Part shown: positions 61,844-64,000 of the stretch, one piece after another
How the letters are laid out: each line of letters begins with the position of its first letter
How positions within the stretch are numbered: the stretch's first letter is position 1
Assembly: GCF_003633615.1 (NCBI RefSeq)
Contig: NZ_RBKU01000001.1
Span: 3,286,001 to 3,350,000, forward strand
Origin: Mucilaginibacter gracilis
GTDB lineage: Bacteria; Bacteroidota; Bacteroidia; Sphingobacteriales; Sphingobacteriaceae
Length of the DNA: 64,000 nucleotides
Reading direction: 5' to 3'
The notes under the pieces: generated by a model
Told to the model about the DNA's origin: nothing
The model's input: only the letters and a program-made list of their open reading frames with translations
Databases searched by the model: none
Program-made: the position numbers and the translations under genes

Positions 61844-61849
61844 TATTAG

Positions 61850-61942
61850 TATTTGAGACAGGAGAAAAAGCTGGACAGCCTAACGGCAGGCGTTTTAACT
61901 GGACAGTCTCACAAGCCCCCTTCATTGGGGGCTTTGTTTTTT
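61850..61942 (+). ncRNA. Candidate small RNA ending in a strong terminator
   Basis: Between the -7 box and a terminator (AAGCCCCC/GGGGGCTT at 61913-61920 and 61927-61934 with T-run to 61942) lies about 90 bases without a credible gene. TGAGAC (61854-61859) pairs with GTCTCA (61906-61911), enclosing two copies of CTGGACAG (61871 and 61899) and the mini-hairpin GCCTAACGGC. The rest of 61943-62098 shows no gene. Confidence 0.4.
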
Positions 61943-62098
61943 ACACCATTTTTCCAATTATCCCCCTTCGTAAATGTTCATTAGTCCTCACTAAATATCT
62001 AATTATAATCTCCATTATCAAATCCCAGAGTTGACTGTAATAAACTAAAACGGAAAACTATCGTTATAGCATGTAATAGGAAATTAACAACCGAAGCC

Positions 62099-62872
62099 AT
62101 GCCGAACCGATATTTTAAAGCCCGTAAACCGTTTGATCTCAACCCACATAAGTACGATATTGGTATTGTAACAGGATTGAAAAAAGGCTATGAGGATAAC
62201 CTTTTTATTTACCGGCTATTCCAATTACCCGAACGAGAATACAGCTTGTATTACGAATATCATTTAGTTTATTACCTAAGTAAATTTCCTCAGGGTGAAC
62301 GAGAGTTCTTTACATTCGTTTGGCAAATCGTTTTAAGGCGCATCCGTTATATAGAAACCAAAAATCCATTTAATTCAAGCCATGCTACGGACATGGAAAT
62401 ACTGGACAAGCTTTCCCGATTTCAAAAATACTTGCGCTCAATAGATCAATGGCATACCGAAAAGACCCTGCCGGAGATCATAGCCGAGCAGCACGAGGAA
62501 ATTGTAAGGCAGAAAGAAGAAAACACTCAACTTAAAAACGAGTTAAAGGAAGCAAAGAAATTGGAAACAAAAGAGTACATAGATATTCCCGAGGGCTACC
62601 TGTTAACTTTCTTAGACCTCTGTCTAAAATTACAGTCCACTATCTTACCAGACAACCGTAAGGAACTTGTTTTTTCACAGACACAAATGGTATGGTGCAA
62701 GATGATAGCTAAGTATTTCAGAGAGGGCAACGAGGAAATCAACTTGGAAACCATACGCCGTTATTTTCCCGCAGACAAGGAAAATCCAGGCAAAAAGTAT
62801 TCTGTTATACCGCCGCAAATGCGGCTTTTTGAAATAACACCATCCAAAAGGCGCACACATTCCGATAAATAG
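62099..62872 (+). CDS. Hypothetical protein of the integrative element, coiled coil
   Basis: 257 residues. N-terminal helical part (VYYLSKFPQGEREFFTFVWQIVLRRI region), a coiled coil at about 125-165 (EQHEEIVRQKEENTQLKNEL), and a C-terminal part with SQTQMVWCKMIAKYFREG and RRYFPADKENPGK. Such proteins accompany integrases in Bacteroidota elements; possible regulation of excision or transfer is inference. Confidence 0.65.
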   Translation: MPNRYFKARKPFDLNPHKYDIGIVTGLKKGYEDNLFIYRLFQLPEREYSLYYEYHLVYYLSKFPQGEREFFTFVWQIVLRRIRYIETKNPFNSSHATDMEILDKLSRFQKYLRSIDQWHTEKTLPEIIAEQHEEIVRQKEENTQLKNELKEAKKLETKEYIDIPEGYLLTFLDLCLKLQSTILPDNRKELVFSQTQMVWCKMIAKYFREGNEEINLETIRRYFPADKENPGKKYSVIPPQMRLFEITPSKRRTHSDK

Positions 62873-62967
62873 TCCCGGTGCTTTGCCAATCTTACCAACA
62901 TAGGCAACATTTTATATTTCAGCAAGTTACATAACTATATCAACTTGCCTTATACAACTCCAATTTA

Positions 62968-62987
62968 ACCACGCAAATCTGCGTGGT
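62968..62987. terminator. Short perfect hairpin upstream of the excisionase-like gene
   Basis: Arms ACCACGCA (62968-62975) and TGCGTGGT (62980-62987) with a 4-base loop; no T-run. It could be a regulator-binding site or an RNA hairpin, 35 bp before the next start codon. Confidence 0.35.
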
Positions 62988-63022
62988 CATGCCCGCGCAC
63001 CTTTTTTATATTTTTTTGTGGC

Positions 63023-63319
63023 ATGACAATAATCAACTACGAGGCCCTTAGCCACTGTATCCGGGATGCAGTCAGGGCAGAATTACAACAACATTTAAAG
63101 ACAGGCGGCAGTCCACCGCCTGATGACGAGCGGCTATTATCCAAACAGGAACTGGCCGAAGAGTTAGGCGTGTCATTGGTCACCCTAACAGACTGGATGA
63201 AAAAAGGCTTGCCCTTTTTACGCCTGCACAAACGGGTGTATTTCAAAAAGAGTGAGGTACTGAAGATCATGCAACAACAAACGAACGATAAGGAGGGCAA
63301 GAACAATGCAAACAGTTGA
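63023..63319 (+). CDS. Excisionase-like helix-turn-helix protein
   Basis: 98 residues. The C-terminal half is a MerR/excisionase-type winged helix (LLSKQELAEELGVSLVTLTDWM, then LPFLRLHKRVYFKKSEVLKIM). The N-terminal half is a helical region (EALSHCIRDAVRAELQQHL). Proteins like this direct excision or activate transfer genes. The next frame begins 14 bases before its stop. Confidence 0.75.
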   Translation: MTIINYEALSHCIRDAVRAELQQHLKTGGSPPPDDERLLSKQELAEELGVSLVTLTDWMKKGLPFLRLHKRVYFKKSEVLKIMQQQTNDKEGKNNANS

Positions 63320-63575
63320 ATTAATAACCAGGGAAGATTTAAAGCAGTTTAAAAATGAGATGCTGGCCGAGATGAAACAGCTTATCAAACCCGGCACTAC
63401 AGGATAATCTAAAGAATGGCTGAAAAGTTACGAGGTCAGGCAGCTACTAAAAATATCGCCCGGCACCTTACAGAACCTTCGTGTAAACGGCACGCTTCGG
63501 TACACGAAGATTGGCGGACTCCTTTATTACAAACGCGAAGATATTACCAAACTACTGGAAGAAAACAGCAGGTAA
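63306..63575 (+). pseudogene. Second helix-turn-helix gene with in-frame stop
   Basis: Frame from ATG 63306 reads MQTVELITREDLKQFKNEML to KPGTTG, then TAA at 63405-63407, and continues without further stops through SKEWLKSYEVRQLLKISPGT, RYTKIGGLLYYKREDITKLL to TAA 63573-63575. The part after the stop is a complete excisionase-type winged helix. A single C-to-T change (CAA to TAA, codon 34) explains it, or a sequencing error. The 33-residue product would lack the DNA-binding domain. Confidence 0.7.
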
Positions 63576-64000
63576 AAAGCGGCATATCTGTATAGATGTA
63601 GCTCCCATCCTATGGGCGAAGAAGCAGCAAGATATTATTATGAAATGCAAATTATTGTTTCATTTTTTTATCAGTGCGGCTTTAGGAGCCGCTCTGCTGT
63701 CAGGGTCAAAAAGGTTTTGGCATGGCGCAAACAACTGTCCTTTTCTTGCAAAAGAAAGGGAGCAAGCGGAAGTTGGGCAGAGCCCTACTTTGCTTGCTTT
63801 TTGCGCTGCAAAAAGGGTTTGGCGTATCCTCCGGGGATACTTAAGGGCGTTTTCGCTGGCGAAAGAAAAGAAAAAAGGATACTTGGCAGTATCCCATATA
63901 ACCAGATAAAGACATAGCTGTATAATGAGCGTGGATGGTTGAAAAATATCACTACAACAAACAGCAGCGGCGTTGCTACCAACGTGTTTAATCTACAGCT
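63576..64000. other. Element interior without a credible gene
   Basis: Frames here are open but their translations look like noise, and no start site is convincing. Features seen: GCGGCT/AGCCGC hairpin at about 63677-63693 and an imperfect palindrome CCTTTTCTTGCAAAAGAAAGG-like segment at about 63740-63760. It may be the region before mobilisation genes that lie beyond the window. Confidence 0.4.

Larger units (their letters stand above)
59551..64000. mobile_element. Left end of an integrative element at tRNA-Pro
   Basis: Directly after tRNA-Pro come a tyrosine recombinase, unknown genes and small helix-turn-helix proteins of the kind found in Bacteroidota conjugative or mobilisable islands. 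The element runs past the window end, so its right boundary, a repeat of the tRNA 3' end and any mobilisation genes cannot be seen. Between tRNA and integrase (59617-59859) there is no gene, but GTGCCC recurs at 59653, 59665 and 59769 and inverted at 59691, possible integrase arm sites. Confidence 0.6.

Noticed and set aside
61789..62034. 81-codon plus-strand frame
   Set aside because: It runs straight through a strong intrinsic terminator and its sequence is not protein-like; a small RNA fits better.
63511..63917. Two overlapping open frames of about 100-130 codons
   Set aside because: Translations lack domain-like composition, run through palindromic DNA and have no good start; treated as noncoding.
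1..64000. CRISPR array
   Set aside because: No regularly spaced direct repeats with unique spacers and no cas genes were seen.

Overview
The window looks like the chromosome of a Bacteroidota member, most likely Sphingobacteriaceae and probably Mucilaginibacter or a close relative (an inference from gene content, not a computed placement). Evidence: promoters of the TTTG/TAnnTTTG type (the clearest lies before tRNA-Pro, with 19 bp spacing), weak Shine-Dalgarno signals, a GldK/GldN type IX secretion gene pair, a BamA-like lipoprotein of the TamL type, a DUF2723 membrane protein, and an arginine cluster with the Bacteroidota-type N-acylornithine transcarbamylase.

Layout. 1-2.5 kb: a membrane-protein gene cut in two by an intact IS4-superfamily element. 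2.6-15 kb: housekeeping genes (PcrA/UvrD helicase, DnaQ-GIY-YIG nuclease, cytochrome c, AEC permease, MscS channel, ammonium transporter, AlkB). 15-30 kb: a GH130 enzyme, an IS982 element sitting exactly in the overlapping stop codons of two convergent genes, an Nramp-like transporter, a serine hydrolase, a UPF0175/DUF3368 toxin-antitoxin pair, TatA, a DUF2723 protein, aldo/keto reductases, an ABC permease and DNA polymerase IV. 30-39 kb: a Tat-exported SGNH hydrolase, pyrD, tRNA-Cys, a SpoU methyltransferase, TamL and a patatin fused to an Omp85 barrel. 39-53 kb: arginine/proline biosynthesis on the minus strand (argG, argC, argD, argF', argB, proC), interrupted between argF' and argB by about 6 kb. 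That stretch carries NDH-2, an Rrf2/NAD(P)-binding pair with visible operators, and a protein resembling the GyrB N-terminal half with its ATPase motifs gone. A decayed copy of the ndh 3' end closes this block. 53-58 kb: a GldK/GldN pair without GldL or GldM, an outer-membrane barrel gene and a second IS982-type element. 58-64 kb: a fatty acid desaturase, tRNA-Pro, then the left end of an integrative element (tyrosine recombinase, unknown genes, a possible small RNA, two helix-turn-helix genes of which one has an in-frame stop) that runs off the window.

How the genes fit together. The main metabolic unit is arginine synthesis from glutamate; argE and argH are not in the window. In front of its first gene lies a 41-codon reading frame with three consecutive arginine codons next to a hairpin, a candidate arginine attenuator. 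Envelope biogenesis is the second theme (TamL, patatin-Omp85, GldK/N, Tat, DUF2723). Best candidates for something undescribed: the ATPase-dead GyrB-like protein on its island, the arginine leader, and the GldK/N pair lacking its motor partners.
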